Source: Budvicia diplopodorum (lineage in GTDB: Bacteria > Pseudomonadota > Gammaproteobacteria > Enterobacterales > Enterobacteriaceae). Taken from it: a stretch of DNA of 64,000 nt. This document shows positions 8,814 through 20,361 of this stretch, one piece after another (positions within the stretch are counted from its first letter, which is position 1; every line of letters starts with the position of its first letter). The notes below the pieces were generated by a model. The model saw only the letters and a program-made list of their open reading frames with translations, did not search any database and was not told the DNA's origin. The position numbers and the translations under genes were made by a program. The DNA is taken from contig NZ_WOYF01000002.1 in the NCBI RefSeq assembly GCF_009800925.1, positions 124,001-188,000 of the forward strand, written 5' to 3'.

Positions 8814-9833
8814 ATGTTTAAGCGCCATTTACCTTTGACGATCACCATTGCCGTTTTTATCCTTGGCTATCTCTTCTGCTTTGCCCGATTTCCGGGGTTT
8901 GCCTCCACCCGAGTTATTTGCAACATTCTGACGGATAACGCCTTCTTGTGCATTGTCGCGGTGGGCATGACGTTTGTCATTCTTTCGGGCGGAATCGACC
9001 TGTCGGTAGGTTCGGTAATTGCCTTCACCGGCGTTTTTCTAGCGAAAATGATCGGCGACTGGGCCATTGACCCAATGCTGGCATTTCCTATCATCATGGT
9101 AATGGGCTGTTCATTTGGCGCATTTATGGGCTGGCTGATTGATTCGTTAAAAATCCCGGCCTTTATTATCACGCTGGCTGGCATGTTTTTTCTGCGCGGC
9201 GTCAGTTTCTTAGTTTCTGAGCAATCCATTCCTATCGACCACCCTCTTTACGCCAACTTATCCGGTATCGCCTGGAAGATACCCGGCGGTGGGCGATTTA
9301 GCCTGCTGGCGGTCATCATGTTGGTGGTGGTCCTATTTGGTATTGTTCTTGCGCACAGAACTCGCTTTGGTAATAACGTTTATGCTCTCGGCGGTAGCGC
9401 AACCTCTACCGAACTGATGGGCATATCCACTCGCAAAACCACCATCGGTATTTACATGCTATCAACCGGTCTGGCAACGCTCGCCGGCATCGTATTTTCA
9501 TTTTATACCTCTGCCGGTTATGCCCTCGCGGGGATCGGCGTTGAGCTAGATGCCATTGCCGCCGTCGTCATCGGTGGAACCCTGCTAAGCGGCGGCGTGG
9601 GTACCGTATTTGGTACGCTGTTTGGCGTGCTGATTCAGGGGCTGATTCAAACCTACATTAACTTCGACGGAACCCTAAGCTCGTGGTGGACAAAGATCGT
9701 CATCGGCATTTTGTTATTCGGATTTATCGGCCTACAGCGCCTGCTAACCGTGTTTTGGGCTAACCGCCAAATAGCCACCGCCCGTAGGATCGCCCCTGAC
9801 ATAAGCGACATCGTAACTCCGAACCCAACGTAG
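8814..9833 (+). CDS. yjfF: Sugar ABC transporter permease YjfF
   Basis: This is the second permease of the same importer and a homologue of YtfT. It carries the same family signature (VGMTFVILSGGIDLSVGSV) and IAAVVIGGTLLSGG later in the chain. It has 339 residues against 331 in E. coli. GGAGA lies just before the ATG. It is the last gene of the operon, and a GC-rich stem-loop follows before the convergent guaC gene. Confidence 0.92.
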   Translation: MFKRHLPLTITIAVFILGYLFCFARFPGFASTRVICNILTDNAFLCIVAVGMTFVILSGGIDLSVGSVIAFTGVFLAKMIGDWAIDPMLAFPIIMVMGCSFGAFMGWLIDSLKIPAFIITLAGMFFLRGVSFLVSEQSIPIDHPLYANLSGIAWKIPGGGRFSLLAVIMLVVVLFGIVLAHRTRFGNNVYALGGSATSTELMGISTRKTTIGIYMLSTGLATLAGIVFSFYTSAGYALAGIGVELDAIAAVVIGGTLLSGGVGTVFGTLFGVLIQGLIQTYINFDGTLSSWWTKIVIGILLFGFIGLQRLLTVFWANRQIATARRIAPDISDIVTPNPT

Positions 9834-9848
9834 CCGTATATAAACGCA

Positions 9849-9870
9849 AAGTGCGCCATAAGGCGCACTT
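9849..9870. terminator. Stem-loop between convergent yjfF and guaC
   Basis: A perfect 9-bp stem (9849-9857 with 9862-9870, AAGTGCGCC / GGCGCACTT) and an ATAA loop lie between the convergent genes. There is no clear T-run, so termination efficiency is uncertain. Confidence 0.6.
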
Positions 9871-9895
9871 CCGAATCCCATCCCAACAATCAATA

Positions 9896-10939
9896 TTACG
9901 ATTGATTAAACACGCGATTTTCCTGCTCAGCCACCCGAATAAAGGTGGTTCTCTTAGTCAGCTCTTTCAGGCGTTCAGCGCCCACATAGGTACAGGCTGA
10001 ACGTAAGCCGCCAAGAATATCTAGAACGGTGTGCTCAACCGGGCCGCGGAACGTCAGCTTAACGGTTTTACCTTCAGCCGCCCGATACTGCGCAACGCCG
10101 CCAACGTGACGGTTCATTGCCGATTCTGAACTCATGCCATAAAACTGCATATACTGCTGGCCGTTTTCTTCAATAACGTTTCCTTCGCACTCTTGATGCG
10201 CGGCTAACATTCCACCGAGCATAACGAAGTCTGCACCGCCGCCAAAAGCTTTAGCAACGTCTCCCGGTACGCTACAGCCACCGTCACTGACAATTTGGCC
10301 ACCCAGACCGTGGGCCGCATCAGCACATTCAATAACGGCTGAAAGCTGAGGGTAGCCCACGCCGGTTTTGACTCGGGTAGTACAAACGGAGCCCGGACCA
10401 ATACCGACTTTAATGATATCCGCACCGGATAAAATCAACTCTTCAACCATTTCTCCCGTTACTACGTTACCGGCACAAATGACTTTATCCTGATTAGCTT
10501 CACGCGCTTTTTGTAAAAATCTGACAAATTGCTCTGAGTAACCGTTTGCTACATCAATACAAATAAATTTCAGTAAAGGTGACAGCTCAAGGATTTGCTT
10601 GAGTTTGGCGAAATCGGCTTCAGAAGTACCGGTCGAGACCATCACGTGACGCAAAACTGACTCAGGTACGCGGGCAACAAACTCGCGCCATTGCTCAACG
10701 GTATAATGCTTATGCACGGCCGTCAGCAGGTCGAAAGAAGCAAGCGCCTCTGCCATGGTAAACGTACCCACGGTATCCATATTGGCGGCAATAATAGGAA
10801 TTCCCGACCATTGATGGCCTGAATGTTTAAAGGTGTAGGTGCGTTCAAGTTCAACCTCAGAACGACTTTTAAGCGTGGAACGCTTCGGACGAATCAAAAC
10901 ATCTTTGAAGCCTAACTTCAAATCTTCTTCAATACGCAT
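9896..10939 (-). CDS. guaC: GMP reductase GuaC
   Basis: This enzyme reduces GMP to IMP and ammonia with NADPH, allowing interconversion of purine nucleotides. It forms a TIM barrel of the IMPDH/GMPR family with the catalytic cysteine loop GPGSVCTTR near residue 186. The start was chosen at [11 protein letters not shown], which gives 347 residues, the same as E. coli; a longer frame upstream (to 10987) has no family support. It is divergent from the prepilin peptidase gene, with about 178 bases of promoter region between them. Confidence 0.95.
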   Translation of the reverse strand: MRIEEDLKLGFKDVLIRPKRSTLKSRSEVELERTYTFKHSGHQWSGIPIIAANMDTVGTFTMAEALASFDLLTAVHKHYTVEQWREFVARVPESVLRHVMVSTGTSEADFAKLKQILELSPLLKFICIDVANGYSEQFVRFLQKAREANQDKVICAGNVVTGEMVEELILSGADIIKVGIGPGSVCTTRVKTGVGYPQLSAVIECADAAHGLGGQIVSDGGCSVPGDVAKAFGGGADFVMLGGMLAAHQECEGNVIEENGQQYMQFYGMSSESAMNRHVGGVAQYRAAEGKTVKLTFRGPVEHTVLDILGGLRSACTYVGAERLKELTKRTTFIRVAEQENRVFNQS

Positions 10940-11117
10940 AGTGGTAGGTTTCCTGGTTTTTGGCGACGTATCGCAAATTAGCAACAAGCTGAATGTGGGC
11001 CATTTCCAGTGACGTTATCATACACATGAATAATTACCGAACAAGCCTGAGATTTGCAGAAAATTTCAGATATACTCGTATGAATTTATCTGCGATAGAG
11101 CAGATATAAGGTATACC

Positions 11118-11963
11118 ATGGATGCCCCACTCATTGCCTTGCTGTCTGGCCTGTTTGGCTTATTTATCGGCAGCCTGATAAATATTGTCTCATTCAATCT
11201 GCCGTTACTAATTATTGACCGCTGGCGGCGCTCCTGTTACCAATATGTTATTCAAGATAGCCACTTTCAGGCCATTCATTGCGTTTCCCTTGATTACCCC
11301 ACGCCTTTAGCTCCACGTTTACTCTCTCCACCCTGCTGTCGCGGCTGTAAACGACCGTTATCAAGACTTTCGCTATTTTCATTGTTATGGTCACAGGGAA
11401 AATGCCCGCATTGTCACAGAGCAACGTCGCCTCTATATGCCTATACCGAGCTTCTCACTAGCTTTATCTTTATGATGATTATTGCTTCTCCGAGAGAGCC
11501 CGTCGCCGCGTTAATAATATTCAGTCTAACCGCTGTTTTGATCGCGGCCGCACTCATAGACATACAGCATCAACTGTTACCGGACTCATTAACCTACCCG
11601 TTGCTTTGGAGCGGCTTAATCAGCGGATATTTTGGGCTAATGCCATTAACCCTATCAGAATCCGTTGCTGGCATTATGGTTGGTTTTCTACTTTTATGGC
11701 TGCCGGCACACGCTTTCAGATTGATAAAGGGTATTCATGGGTTAGGCCACGGCGATATAAAATTAATGGCGGGTTTAGGCGCGTGGTTAGGCCCAGCATC
11801 ACTGCCCGCAGTGATGCTTCTTGCCAGTATGGGCGGGCTGCTTTTTTGGTGGTTTAACCGGCGTATAGGCAAGCAGAACAATTCACATATGGCCTTTGGT
11901 CCTTTCCTTGCAATTGCAGGGTGGCTTGCACTTCTTGAGGATCCCTTTATTATTGATCCCTGA
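11118..11963 (+). CDS. pilD: Prepilin peptidase / N-methyltransferase (PilD-like)
   Basis: This inner-membrane aspartyl protease cleaves type IV prepilins such as PpdD and N-methylates the new N-terminus. Two CxxC pairs (CRGCKR and CPHCH) in the N-terminal cytoplasmic loop form the zinc element of the methyltransferase part. The catalytic aspartates lie in [11 protein letters not shown] and in the GHGD motif that defines the family. About eight hydrophobic segments are visible over 281 residues. Its stop overlaps a possible coaE start (TGATG). Its position six genes from ppdD-hofBC supports a working pilin system. It could also be named hofD or gspO. Confidence 0.88.
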   Translation: MDAPLIALLSGLFGLFIGSLINIVSFNLPLLIIDRWRRSCYQYVIQDSHFQAIHCVSLDYPTPLAPRLLSPPCCRGCKRPLSRLSLFSLLWSQGKCPHCHRATSPLYAYTELLTSFIFMMIIASPREPVAALIIFSLTAVLIAAALIDIQHQLLPDSLTYPLLWSGLISGYFGLMPLTLSESVAGIMVGFLLLWLPAHAFRLIKGIHGLGHGDIKLMAGLGAWLGPASLPAVMLLASMGGLLFWWFNRRIGKQNNSHMAFGPFLAIAGWLALLEDPFIIDP

Positions 11964-11983
11964 TGACTATCATAGGTATTTGT

Positions 11984-12607
11984 ATGAGCTATATCGTGGC
12001 ACTGACTGGGGGAATTGGCAGCGGAAAATCAACCGTTTCCGATGAATTCTCCCGGCTGGGCGTTCCCGTCATAGATGCAGATATTATCGCCCGAGAAGTG
12101 GTTGAACCCGGAACCGTGGCGTTGCAGGCAATAGCTCAGCATTTTGGTGTATCCATGATCCAGCCTGATGGTAAACTCGATCGAAAAAGGCTCAGAGCGC
12201 ACATATTCAGTCACCCGGACGAAAAACAGTGGTTAAATAACTTATTGCACCCTCTGATTCAGCAAGAAACCCGGCGAAAAATGGCGGCCATCAAGGCACC
12301 TTATATACTTTGGGCTGTCCCACTTTTAGTGGAAAACAATCTTTGCTCCCGGGCAAATCGAATATTAGTGGTAGATGTCAGTACAGAAACGCAATTGCAG
12401 AGAACAATGGCTCGTGATGGATCCAGTCAACATCAGGCAGAACAAATAATTGCCGCACAGTCTTCACGCCAGGCTCGGTTATTACAGGCCGATGATGTTA
12501 TCAATAACGATGGATCCAGCGCAGAACTGATTAATCAAATAGAGCATTTGCATCAAAAGTATTTAACCTTAGCCCATGAATTCAACAAGCAGGATTCGTC
12601 TATATGA
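11984..12607 (+). CDS. coaE: Dephospho-CoA kinase CoaE
   Basis: This enzyme phosphorylates the 3'-hydroxyl of dephospho-CoA in the last step of coenzyme A synthesis, in the cytoplasm. The P-loop GGIGSGKST starts near residue 8, and the following DADIIAREV stretch is typical. [10 protein letters not shown] was chosen as the start because it matches the family N-terminus and gives 207 residues (E. coli 206). An ATG at 11963, overlapping the pilD stop, would add seven residues and cannot be ruled out. It overlaps zapD by four bases. Confidence 0.93.
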   Translation: MSYIVALTGGIGSGKSTVSDEFSRLGVPVIDADIIAREVVEPGTVALQAIAQHFGVSMIQPDGKLDRKRLRAHIFSHPDEKQWLNNLLHPLIQQETRRKMAAIKAPYILWAVPLLVENNLCSRANRILVVDVSTETQLQRTMARDGSSQHQAEQIIAAQSSRQARLLQADDVINNDGSSAELINQIEHLHQKYLTLAHEFNKQDSSI

Positions 12608-13356
12608 GTGATTTATCCCAGAACATACTTTTTGAACATCCGCTTAATGAAAAGGCCAGAACCTGGCTACGCCTTGAATTTCTACTTCAGCAACTACAGC
12701 ACAATCGCTCCTTAACCAATCTGACTAACACATTGGGGTTCTTTCGCACGGTCAGTGAGCTATTAGATATTATCGAGCGCGGCGATGTCCGTACTGAGCT
12801 AATAAAAGAATTAGAACGCCAACAGCAAAAATTATTAGTATGGACCGATGTTCCCGGCGTTGACATTGAACGCCTGAATGCGCTGCGCCATAGCCTGAAA
12901 GATCAATCATCAGCGCTATTAGCCGCGCCTCGCCTTGGTCAATCGCTAAAAGAAGACCGGATAATCAGCATGGTCCGTCAACGCTTAAGCATACCGGGCG
13001 GCTGCTGTAGCTTCGATTTACCCGTTTTGCATATGTGGCTACACAACGCTAAACGGGAGCGCGATGAGCAGGTTTCAGAGTGGATTGAAACCATGCTCCC
13101 GTTGAATAACGCGCTAAATACCTGCCTGAATTTAATTCGCCAGTCGGGAGCCTATCAGAAACAGGTTAGTACCAACGGTTTTTACCAAGACAACGCGGAA
13201 GACAGCGCAATGTTACGCATTCGGGTAGATTCAAGCTATCAGCTATACCCTCAGGTTTCCGGCCATAAAACCCGTTTTGCCATCAGATTTATGCCGTTTG
13301 ACAGCGAGCTGGGCGAAACGCCCGACAAGTTTACCTTTGAAATTGCCTGCTGTTGA
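12604..13356 (+). CDS. zapD: Cell division protein ZapD (YacF)
   Basis: ZapD is a cytoplasmic FtsZ-binding protein that bundles protofilaments and stabilises the Z-ring. It has 250 residues against 247 in E. coli, with the characteristic start [13 protein letters not shown] and the central [14 protein letters not shown] stretch. It overlaps coaE by four bases (ATGA), so the pair is co-translated, and yacG follows. Confidence 0.93.
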   Translation: MSDLSQNILFEHPLNEKARTWLRLEFLLQQLQHNRSLTNLTNTLGFFRTVSELLDIIERGDVRTELIKELERQQQKLLVWTDVPGVDIERLNALRHSLKDQSSALLAAPRLGQSLKEDRIISMVRQRLSIPGGCCSFDLPVLHMWLHNAKRERDEQVSEWIETMLPLNNALNTCLNLIRQSGAYQKQVSTNGFYQDNAEDSAMLRIRVDSSYQLYPQVSGHKTRFAIRFMPFDSELGETPDKFTFEIACC

Positions 13357-13426
13357 TATCAGGCTAATACGCTGACAGATCGGCAGCATTCGCTTTAATT
13401 AGCAGTGAATATTTTTGGAGATAGTA

Positions 13427-13627
13427 ATGAGTACCTGTGCGATCGAAGTGAATTGTCCTACCTGTAGTAAAGTAGTTATCTGGGGGGAACAGAGCCCTTA
13501 CCGACCTTTCTGCTGTAAGCGCTGTCAGCTCATTGACTTAGGCGAATGGGCCGATGAAGAAAAACGCATCCCAAGCTCCGGCGATCTTTCAGACCTCGAA
13601 GACTGGAGCGAAGAAGACCAGAAATAA
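13427..13627 (+). CDS. yacG: DNA gyrase inhibitor YacG (zinc-binding)
   Basis: This small zinc protein binds the GyrB subunit and inhibits gyrase. Four cysteines in CPTC and CCKRC bind zinc, and the [15 protein letters not shown] core is family-specific. The start is the ATG at 13427 with GGAG six bases upstream, giving 66 residues (E. coli 65). A TTG start 12 bases earlier lacks support. It completes the coaE-zapD-yacG set and converges on mutT. Confidence 0.93.
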   Translation: MSTCAIEVNCPTCSKVVIWGEQSPYRPFCCKRCQLIDLGEWADEEKRIPSSGDLSDLEDWSEEDQK

Positions 13628-13664
13628 TATTCTGGCCTTGGTAACCACAGCAAGTACTGCACGA

Positions 13665-14081
13665 CTATTTTCCCTGTTCAGCCCTGAGCCTTAGCTGAGC
13701 AATCACTGGCCGGTTAGCTTCAGGGAAATGGTCTTCGTTCAGTTGAGAAACCGTAACCCAGCGTGATACCTGCCCCTCACACCCTTCGGGTTCCCCCTGC
13801 CAGTCGTCAACCACAAAGAAGTGGAGCTTAAGGTTTCGATCCGGATAGTCATACTCTAAGGTGGTTAGCAGCTCTGACCGGGAAGCCTCAATGCCAGCTT
13901 CTTCATAAAGCTCACGATACAGCGCCTGCTCGGGGCTCTCGCCCAGACTAGTTTCTACCTTACCGCCGGGAAACTCCCAGAAGTCAGCCAAATGGCTGCC
14001 TTTCATGCGTTGAGTAACAAAGATGCCCCGTTCCGCGTGAATAATAATACCAACAGCAATCTCTATACGTTTAATACCCAT
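13665..14081 (-). CDS. mutT: 8-oxo-dGTP diphosphatase MutT, with insertion in the Nudix box
   Basis: MutT hydrolyses 8-oxo-dGTP so that it is not incorporated into DNA. The fold is Nudix, with RELYEEAG carrying the metal-binding glutamates. Compared with E. coli (GGKIEMGE), the sequence here reads GGKVETSLGE, two residues longer between the glycine pair and the first conserved Glu; the DNA confirms this. That breaks the fixed Gx5E spacing of the signature. The ATG at 14081 was chosen (138 residues); a GTG four codons upstream lacks a ribosome site. The gene sits downstream of secA, as in E. coli, but beyond a hairpin. Confidence 0.88.
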   Translation of the reverse strand: MGIKRIEIAVGIIIHAERGIFVTQRMKGSHLADFWEFPGGKVETSLGESPEQALYRELYEEAGIEASRSELLTTLEYDYPDRNLKLHFFVVDDWQGEPEGCEGQVSRWVTVSQLNEDHFPEANRPVIAQLRLRAEQGK

Positions 14082-14138
14082 ACCGCTGCTCACTTATGTC
14101 GAAAAAATTGACGGCTATTAAGGATGGATCAGGCTGAT

Positions 14139-14168
14139 AAAATAAGAGCGCCATCAGGCGCCCTTATT
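14139..14168 (-). terminator. Terminator downstream of secA
   Basis: A 12-bp stem with one mismatch (arms 14141-14152 and 14157-14168) is followed on the minus strand by a T-rich stretch. It lies 24 bases past the secA stop and separates secA from mutT. Confidence 0.7.
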
Positions 14169-14191
14169 CACTCATTCAAACCCGGCTGAGC

Positions 14192-16909
14192 TTATTGTAG
14201 CTGACCGTGGCACTGTTTGTATTTCTTACCTGAACCACAAGGGCAAGGGTCGTTACGACCAATTTTACGCTCACCGCGCACTACGGTGCCGCCGGCAACG
14301 GATTCATCTTCCAGCATATTTTCAGCATCTTGATGGCTCAGTTGCTGTTGGCTCGCTAAGCGCTCGGCTTCTTCACGATGCTGTTGCTCCACGGCTTCAA
14401 GCTCTTCAGGCATACGTACCTGAACCTTGCTCAGCACGCTGATGACTTCGTATTTTAAAGCTTCCAGCATGTTAGCAAACATTGAGAAAGATTCACGCTT
14501 GTACTCCTGCTTAGGATCTTTCTGAGCATAGCCACGTAAATGAATGCCTTGACGTAAGTAGTCCATTGCGGCCAGATGCTCTTTCCACAATGTGTCGAGC
14601 GTCTGTAACATCACGCCTTTCTCAAAGTTACGCATCATTTCTTCGCCAACAACCTCTTCTTTCAGCTTGTAAGCTTTAAGAGCTTGTTCAAGAATACGCT
14701 CGCGCAAAGGCTCTTCATGCAGCTCAGGCTCTTTGTCTAACCATTGTGCAATCGGAAGGTCGAGATCGAAGTCATTTCTCAGACGATTCTCTAATTCAGG
14801 TACATCCCACATCTCTTCCAAGGACTGAGGTGGAATATAGCTATCGATAACGGTAGAAAATACGTCGCCACGGATGCTATCGATAGTTTCGCTAACGTCT
14901 CCGCCGTCCAGTAGCTCATTACGCTGAGAATAAATCGCACGGCGCTGGTCGTTTGCTACGTCATCAAATTCCAGTAATTGCTTACGAATATCGAAGTTAC
15001 GGCTTTCTACTTTACGCTGCGCGTTAGCAATGGCTTTGGTGACCCACGGATGCTCAATAGCTTCGCCCGGCTTCATACCCAGTTTACGCATCATTCCGGC
15101 TACGCGGTCTGAGGCGAAGATACGCATCAGGGCATCTTCCATTGATAAATAGAAGCGTGAAGAACCGGCATCACCCTGACGGCCTGAACGACCACGAAGC
15201 TGGTTATCGATACGACGAGATTCATGGCGCTCTGTGCCGATAATATGTAAACCACCGGCAGCCAGAACGCGGTCGTGGCGAATTTGCCATGCTGCTTTCA
15301 CTTCGGCAATTTGCTCTTCGGTCGGGTTTTCAATCTCGGCAAGCTCACTCTGCCAGCTGCCACCTAATACTATATCAGTACCACGACCAGCCATGTTAGT
15401 GGCGATAGTTACCGCACTTTCCTGACCCGCATTGGCAACGATTTCGGCTTCTTTTTCATGGAACTTAGCGTTCAGAACTTTATGCTCAATACCGGCTTTA
15501 ACCAGTTCACGGGAAACCACTTCCGATTTTTCAATCGAAATAGTACCCACCAGAATCGGCTGACCGTTAGCGCTACGCTCTTTGATATCTTCAATGATGG
15601 CGTCGATTTTCTCTTTCTCAGTCATATAGACTAAGTCAGGCATGTCTTTACGGATCATTGGGCGGTTAGTAGGAACAACGATAGTGTCGAGCTTATAAAT
15701 TTGGCGGAATTCGAACGCTTCGGTATCGGCCGTACCGGTCATGCCGGCCAGTTTTTCGTACAGGCGGAAGTAGTTTTGGAAGGTAATAGAAGCCAGCGTC
15801 TGGTTCTCGTTCTGAATGTCCACGCCCTCTTTTGCTTCTACGGCCTGATGAAGACCGTCAGACCAACGACGGCCTTCCATCGTACGACCAGTGTGTTCAT
15901 CTACGATGATAACTTCACCGCCTTTAACGATATAGTCAACGTCGCGGGTAAATAGTGCATGGGCACGCAGCGCGGCGGTAACGTGATGCATCAGCGCAAT
16001 ATTGACCGGAGAATACAGCGATTCACCCTCGGTCATCATTCCCGCTTCCATCAGCAGTTCTTCAACCAGCACTAAACCGCGCTCAGTGATATTAACCTGA
16101 CGGGATTTCTCATCCACAGAGTAGTGGCCTTCACCTTCAAAGGTATCGGAGTCTTCTTTTTCCTGACGCAGGAAATTAGGAATAATTTTATTTACCTGTT
16201 TGTACAGCTCAGAGCTGTCTTCTGCCGGACCGGAAATGATCAACGGAGTACGGGCTTCGTCGATTAAAATTGAGTCAACCTCATCCACCAGTGCGTAATG
16301 CAGTTTGCGCTGAACGCGTTCTTCAGGACTAAACGCCATATTGTCGCGCAGGTAGTCAAAGCCAAATTCGTTATTGGTACCGTAGGTGATATCGGCAGCA
16401 TAGGCTTCACGCTTAGCCGGAGACGGCATGCCGGGTAAGTTGATGCCAACGGATAAACCTAAGAACTCAAACAGCGGGCGGTTGTTTTCCGCATCGCGTC
16501 GGGCCAGATAGTCATTCACAGTAACAACGTGCACGCCGCGACCGGAAATCGCATTCAGGTAAGCCGGTAACGTCGCAGTGAGGGTTTTACCTTCGCCGGT
16601 ACGCATTTCTGCAATACAGCGATCGTTCAACACCATACCGCCGATCATCTGTACGTCGAAGTGACGCATACCAAACACACGCTTACTCGCCTCGCGAACC
16701 ACGGCAAAGGCTTCAGGAATAATCGACTCTAGCGACTCGGACTTATCAAGACGTGCGCGAAACTCGATTGTTTTCGCTCTTAGTTCGTCATCAGACAGCG
16801 CTTCAAATTCAGGCTCAAGAAGATTAATTGCTTCTACATGTTTACGCATACGGCGCAGAGTTCGGTCATTACGGCTACCGAAAATTTTTGTCATTAATTT
16901 AGTTAACAT
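14192..16909 (-). CDS. secA: Preprotein translocase ATPase SecA
   Basis: SecA is the ATPase motor that drives preproteins through SecYEG. The first nucleotide-binding domain has Walker A MRTGEGKT and the [14 protein letters not shown] segment. The preprotein-crosslinking domain, second NBD (AGRGTDI) and helical scaffold follow. The final 22 residues contain the SEC-C zinc motif [14 protein letters not shown]. It has 905 residues against 901 in E. coli. It lies 111 bases downstream of secM, the arrangement in which SecM stalling exposes the secA ribosome site. Confidence 0.97.
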   Translation of the reverse strand: MLTKLMTKIFGSRNDRTLRRMRKHVEAINLLEPEFEALSDDELRAKTIEFRARLDKSESLESIIPEAFAVVREASKRVFGMRHFDVQMIGGMVLNDRCIAEMRTGEGKTLTATLPAYLNAISGRGVHVVTVNDYLARRDAENNRPLFEFLGLSVGINLPGMPSPAKREAYAADITYGTNNEFGFDYLRDNMAFSPEERVQRKLHYALVDEVDSILIDEARTPLIISGPAEDSSELYKQVNKIIPNFLRQEKEDSDTFEGEGHYSVDEKSRQVNITERGLVLVEELLMEAGMMTEGESLYSPVNIALMHHVTAALRAHALFTRDVDYIVKGGEVIIVDEHTGRTMEGRRWSDGLHQAVEAKEGVDIQNENQTLASITFQNYFRLYEKLAGMTGTADTEAFEFRQIYKLDTIVVPTNRPMIRKDMPDLVYMTEKEKIDAIIEDIKERSANGQPILVGTISIEKSEVVSRELVKAGIEHKVLNAKFHEKEAEIVANAGQESAVTIATNMAGRGTDIVLGGSWQSELAEIENPTEEQIAEVKAAWQIRHDRVLAAGGLHIIGTERHESRRIDNQLRGRSGRQGDAGSSRFYLSMEDALMRIFASDRVAGMMRKLGMKPGEAIEHPWVTKAIANAQRKVESRNFDIRKQLLEFDDVANDQRRAIYSQRNELLDGGDVSETIDSIRGDVFSTVIDSYIPPQSLEEMWDVPELENRLRNDFDLDLPIAQWLDKEPELHEEPLRERILEQALKAYKLKEEVVGEEMMRNFEKGVMLQTLDTLWKEHLAAMDYLRQGIHLRGYAQKDPKQEYKRESFSMFANMLEALKYEVISVLSKVQVRMPEELEAVEQQHREEAERLASQQQLSHQDAENMLEDESVAGGTVVRGERKIGRNDPCPCGSGKKYKQCHGQLQ

Positions 16910-17020
16910 ACGTCTAAATATCTCTTTAGTAGTGCCTACCGGCAGAGGAAATTCAAATAAAAAATAAAGAAAAACTATCCGGCAACCGCATAGACAAACT
17001 ATTTTACGGCAGCGGGAGCA

Positions 17021-17542
17021 TCAAACGTTTAGAGAGGGGCCAGCGCGAATACCCTGAACTTTGGCTAACCAAAGCCCCACGGTAGGCTGAATAAAGATAG
17101 AATCAATAGGTACCAACAACGATAATGTCGCCGGTATGGCTATATTTGAAGAAAAGAGTATCGATAATGAATCTAATAGCGCAAGATGACTAACCAGAAT
17201 CTTTCCGTCTTCGTTATTATTTTTTATGGTGTCTGGCGTTGGCTCATCCTGAGGAAAAGTCACTGCTAAGCGGGTAAGATAATTGCGAATGGCAAACTGT
17301 TGCCATGGATTCAGGTTTTGCAGCGGGCGGTTATTAATTTGGCTGAGTAATACCAGTTGACCAACGCCCGGAACCGCTGAGTTAATGTTGTTAACATTCA
17401 ACACTGCCGTTGATAGTGAGACTTGCTGAGGTAAACCGTTAAGATGTGCGGGCGCACTGATACTTGCCGCAACAACCCCTAGTAAGAGGTGCGGCCAAAA
17501 ATAACGCCTACCAAATTGTCGCCAACGATTTAAAATGCCCAT
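17021..17542 (-). CDS. secM: Secretion monitor SecM with variant arrest peptide
   Basis: SecM is a regulatory nascent chain whose ribosome stalling raises secA translation when export is slow. The N-terminus MGILNRWRQFGRRYFWPHLLLG matches E. coli SecM and forms a long signal sequence. At the C-terminus the arrest core GIRAGP is intact and the upstream Trp is kept at the right spacing (WLAKVQGIRAGP). However, the residue five before Trp is Pro rather than Phe, and the Ile after Trp is Leu. The ATG at 17542 was chosen (173 residues); a TTG two codons earlier is possible. The middle region diverges freely, as usual for SecM. Confidence 0.9.
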   Translation of the reverse strand: MGILNRWRQFGRRYFWPHLLLGVVAASISAPAHLNGLPQQVSLSTAVLNVNNINSAVPGVGQLVLLSQINNRPLQNLNPWQQFAIRNYLTRLAVTFPQDEPTPDTIKNNNEDGKILVSHLALLDSLSILFSSNIAIPATLSLLVPIDSIFIQPTVGLWLAKVQGIRAGPSLNV

Positions 17543-17577
17543 TATCAACTAATTTTTCATCTGCCGGAATGTGACTT

Positions 17578-18099
17578 ATGCGCGATAGTCGCCCTGTATT
17601 ACTCGATACGCTATTCGATGATGCTGACTTACTTAAAAACGTACAGCAACGCGCCATAGCACTGTTAAAACTTAATAAGGCAGTTAAAGCCCTGTTACCT
17701 AAGCAGCTACATAATTACTGCCGGGTTGCTAATTTCCGCCAAGGCGTTTTAGTCCTTGAGGTAGCTAACGCCAGTTGGTTGGTCCGATTACGCTATGAGC
17801 AACCCATGCTGTTAACCACGCTTAGAACTGAAATATTACCATCTTTAGCCTCAATCGACATAAAGATTAATCCTAAGTTAACGATAAATAATCAAACTGC
17901 TGCCGATTTGGTCAGAAGCTATACGCCAAAGGATAGCAAAGATGATACGCCTATGCGCAAGCTTAGTGAACAGAGTGCAGAACAATTAAGGGATTTAGCG
18001 GCAAGAAGCCCAGGGAAATTGAAAGAAAAACTAGAACGACTGGCTGCACTGGCCGGAGAGAGAGTTACCAGCACAGCGAGTCGTAATAAAAAATCGTAG
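17578..18099 (+). CDS. dciA: DciA-like DUF721 protein
   Basis: This is a DUF721 protein related to DciA, the ancestral loader of the DnaB replicative helicase. In E. coli that role belongs to the phage-derived DnaC, and DciA is absent. The KH-like DUF721 domain occupies roughly residues 15-105 (with LVLEVANASWLVRLRYEQP). The C-terminal half is charged, probably helical or disordered, and lysine/arginine-rich. It is divergent from secM, with only 35 bases between starts, and nearly touches the lpxC 3' end (12 bases). Whether the host also has DnaC cannot be seen here. Confidence 0.75.
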   Translation: MRDSRPVLLDTLFDDADLLKNVQQRAIALLKLNKAVKALLPKQLHNYCRVANFRQGVLVLEVANASWLVRLRYEQPMLLTTLRTEILPSLASIDIKINPKLTINNQTAADLVRSYTPKDSKDDTPMRKLSEQSAEQLRDLAARSPGKLKEKLERLAALAGERVTSTASRNKKS

Positions 18100-18111
18100 A
18101 CCTAGTTAAGA

Positions 18112-19071
<960 letters not shown>

Positions 19072-19134
19072 CTACGGTCTCCGCGGGAGTTTAGCATAAA
19101 GAGCGGAGAATCAAAATCATTCAGTCTATTCGGC

Positions 19135-20292
19135 TTAATCAGCCTGCTTACGCAGGAACGCCGGAATATCTAAATAATCGGGTTCTTTGTTTACCGGTGA
19201 ACCTTGATCGTTCACCACTTTCGCTGCCGCTGGTTTAGCTTCTTGCTGTTGCAGAGGGGCTAAACCGTGTTGCGCGTAACGGTGGTCGACAGGCTGAGCC
19301 GCCGGAGATTTAGAAACTAGCGTAATTTCCGGACGCTTATCCATACCAATACCGGTAGCAACAACGGTAACACGCAGCTCATCACTCATTTCAGGATCTA
19401 ATGATGTACCGATAACAACGGTAGCATTATCAGACGCAAATGCGCGAATGGTGTTACCTACGGTTTCGAATTCGTCTAAGCGTAAATCAAAACCGGCGGT
19501 AATATTAACTAAGACACCGCGAGCGCCAGAAAGGTCAATATCTTCCAATAATGGGCTAGAAATTGCCATTTCAGCAGCTTCTTCTGCACGATCTTCACCG
19601 CGGGCAATACCCGATCCCATCATGGCATAACCCATTTCGGACATCACGGTACGTACGTCAGCAAAGTCAACGTTCATTAGGCCAGGACGAGTAATCAGTT
19701 CAGCAATACCTTGGACTGCACCTTTTAATACGTCATTAGCCGCACCGAAAGCATCCAGTAAAGAGATACCGCGGCCCAGAACCTTCAGAAGCTTATCGTT
19801 TGGAATAGTAATGAGTGAATCGACGTGTTTAGAAAGCTCAGCAATGCCTTGCTCTGCAAACGTCATTCGCTTCTTGCCTTCAAAGTTAAACGGCTTAGTC
19901 ACAACAGCAACGGTCAGAATGCCTAACTCTTTAGCCACTTCGGCAACAACCGGCGCAGCACCGGTACCAGTACCACCGCCCATACCTGCAGCGATAAATA
20001 CCATGTCAGCACCCTCAAGCGCAGCACGCAGCGCTTCACGGTCTTCTTCCGCAGAGTTACGACCAACTTCTGGGTTTGCACCCGCACCCAAACCTTTAGT
20101 TACGCCACTACCAATCTGAATAGTTTGGCCAACAGCGGTTTTACGCAACGCTTGAGCATCAGTATTGATAGCGAAGAATTCTACGCCTTCAATGTGCTCG
20201 CGCACCATGTGTTCGACGGCGTTACCGCCACCACCACCGACGCCGATGACTTTAATCACCGCATCGTTGGTTAGCTCCATAGGTTCAAACAT
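19135..20292 (-). CDS. ftsZ: Cell division tubulin homologue FtsZ
   Basis: FtsZ is a GTPase that polymerises into the cytokinetic Z-ring. The tubulin signature GGGTGTG lies at residues 105-111 and the T7 loop contains NVDFADVR. A variable linker (about 317-370) leads to the conserved C-terminal tail [13 protein letters not shown], which binds FtsA, ZipA and, by inference, ZapD. It has 385 residues against 383 in E. coli. It lies 69 bases downstream of ftsA. Confidence 0.98.
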   Translation of the reverse strand: MFEPMELTNDAVIKVIGVGGGGGNAVEHMVREHIEGVEFFAINTDAQALRKTAVGQTIQIGSGVTKGLGAGANPEVGRNSAEEDREALRAALEGADMVFIAAGMGGGTGTGAAPVVAEVAKELGILTVAVVTKPFNFEGKKRMTFAEQGIAELSKHVDSLITIPNDKLLKVLGRGISLLDAFGAANDVLKGAVQGIAELITRPGLMNVDFADVRTVMSEMGYAMMGSGIARGEDRAEEAAEMAISSPLLEDIDLSGARGVLVNITAGFDLRLDEFETVGNTIRAFASDNATVVIGTSLDPEMSDELRVTVVATGIGMDKRPEITLVSKSPAAQPVDHRYAQHGLAPLQQQEAKPAAAKVVNDQGSPVNKEPDYLDIPAFLRKQAD

Positions 20293-20361
20293 AATCTCTC
20301 TCTCCGTTTTAACTCTTACGCAATGAATTATCGCTTAAAATTGGATAATTGCACCACTGTA

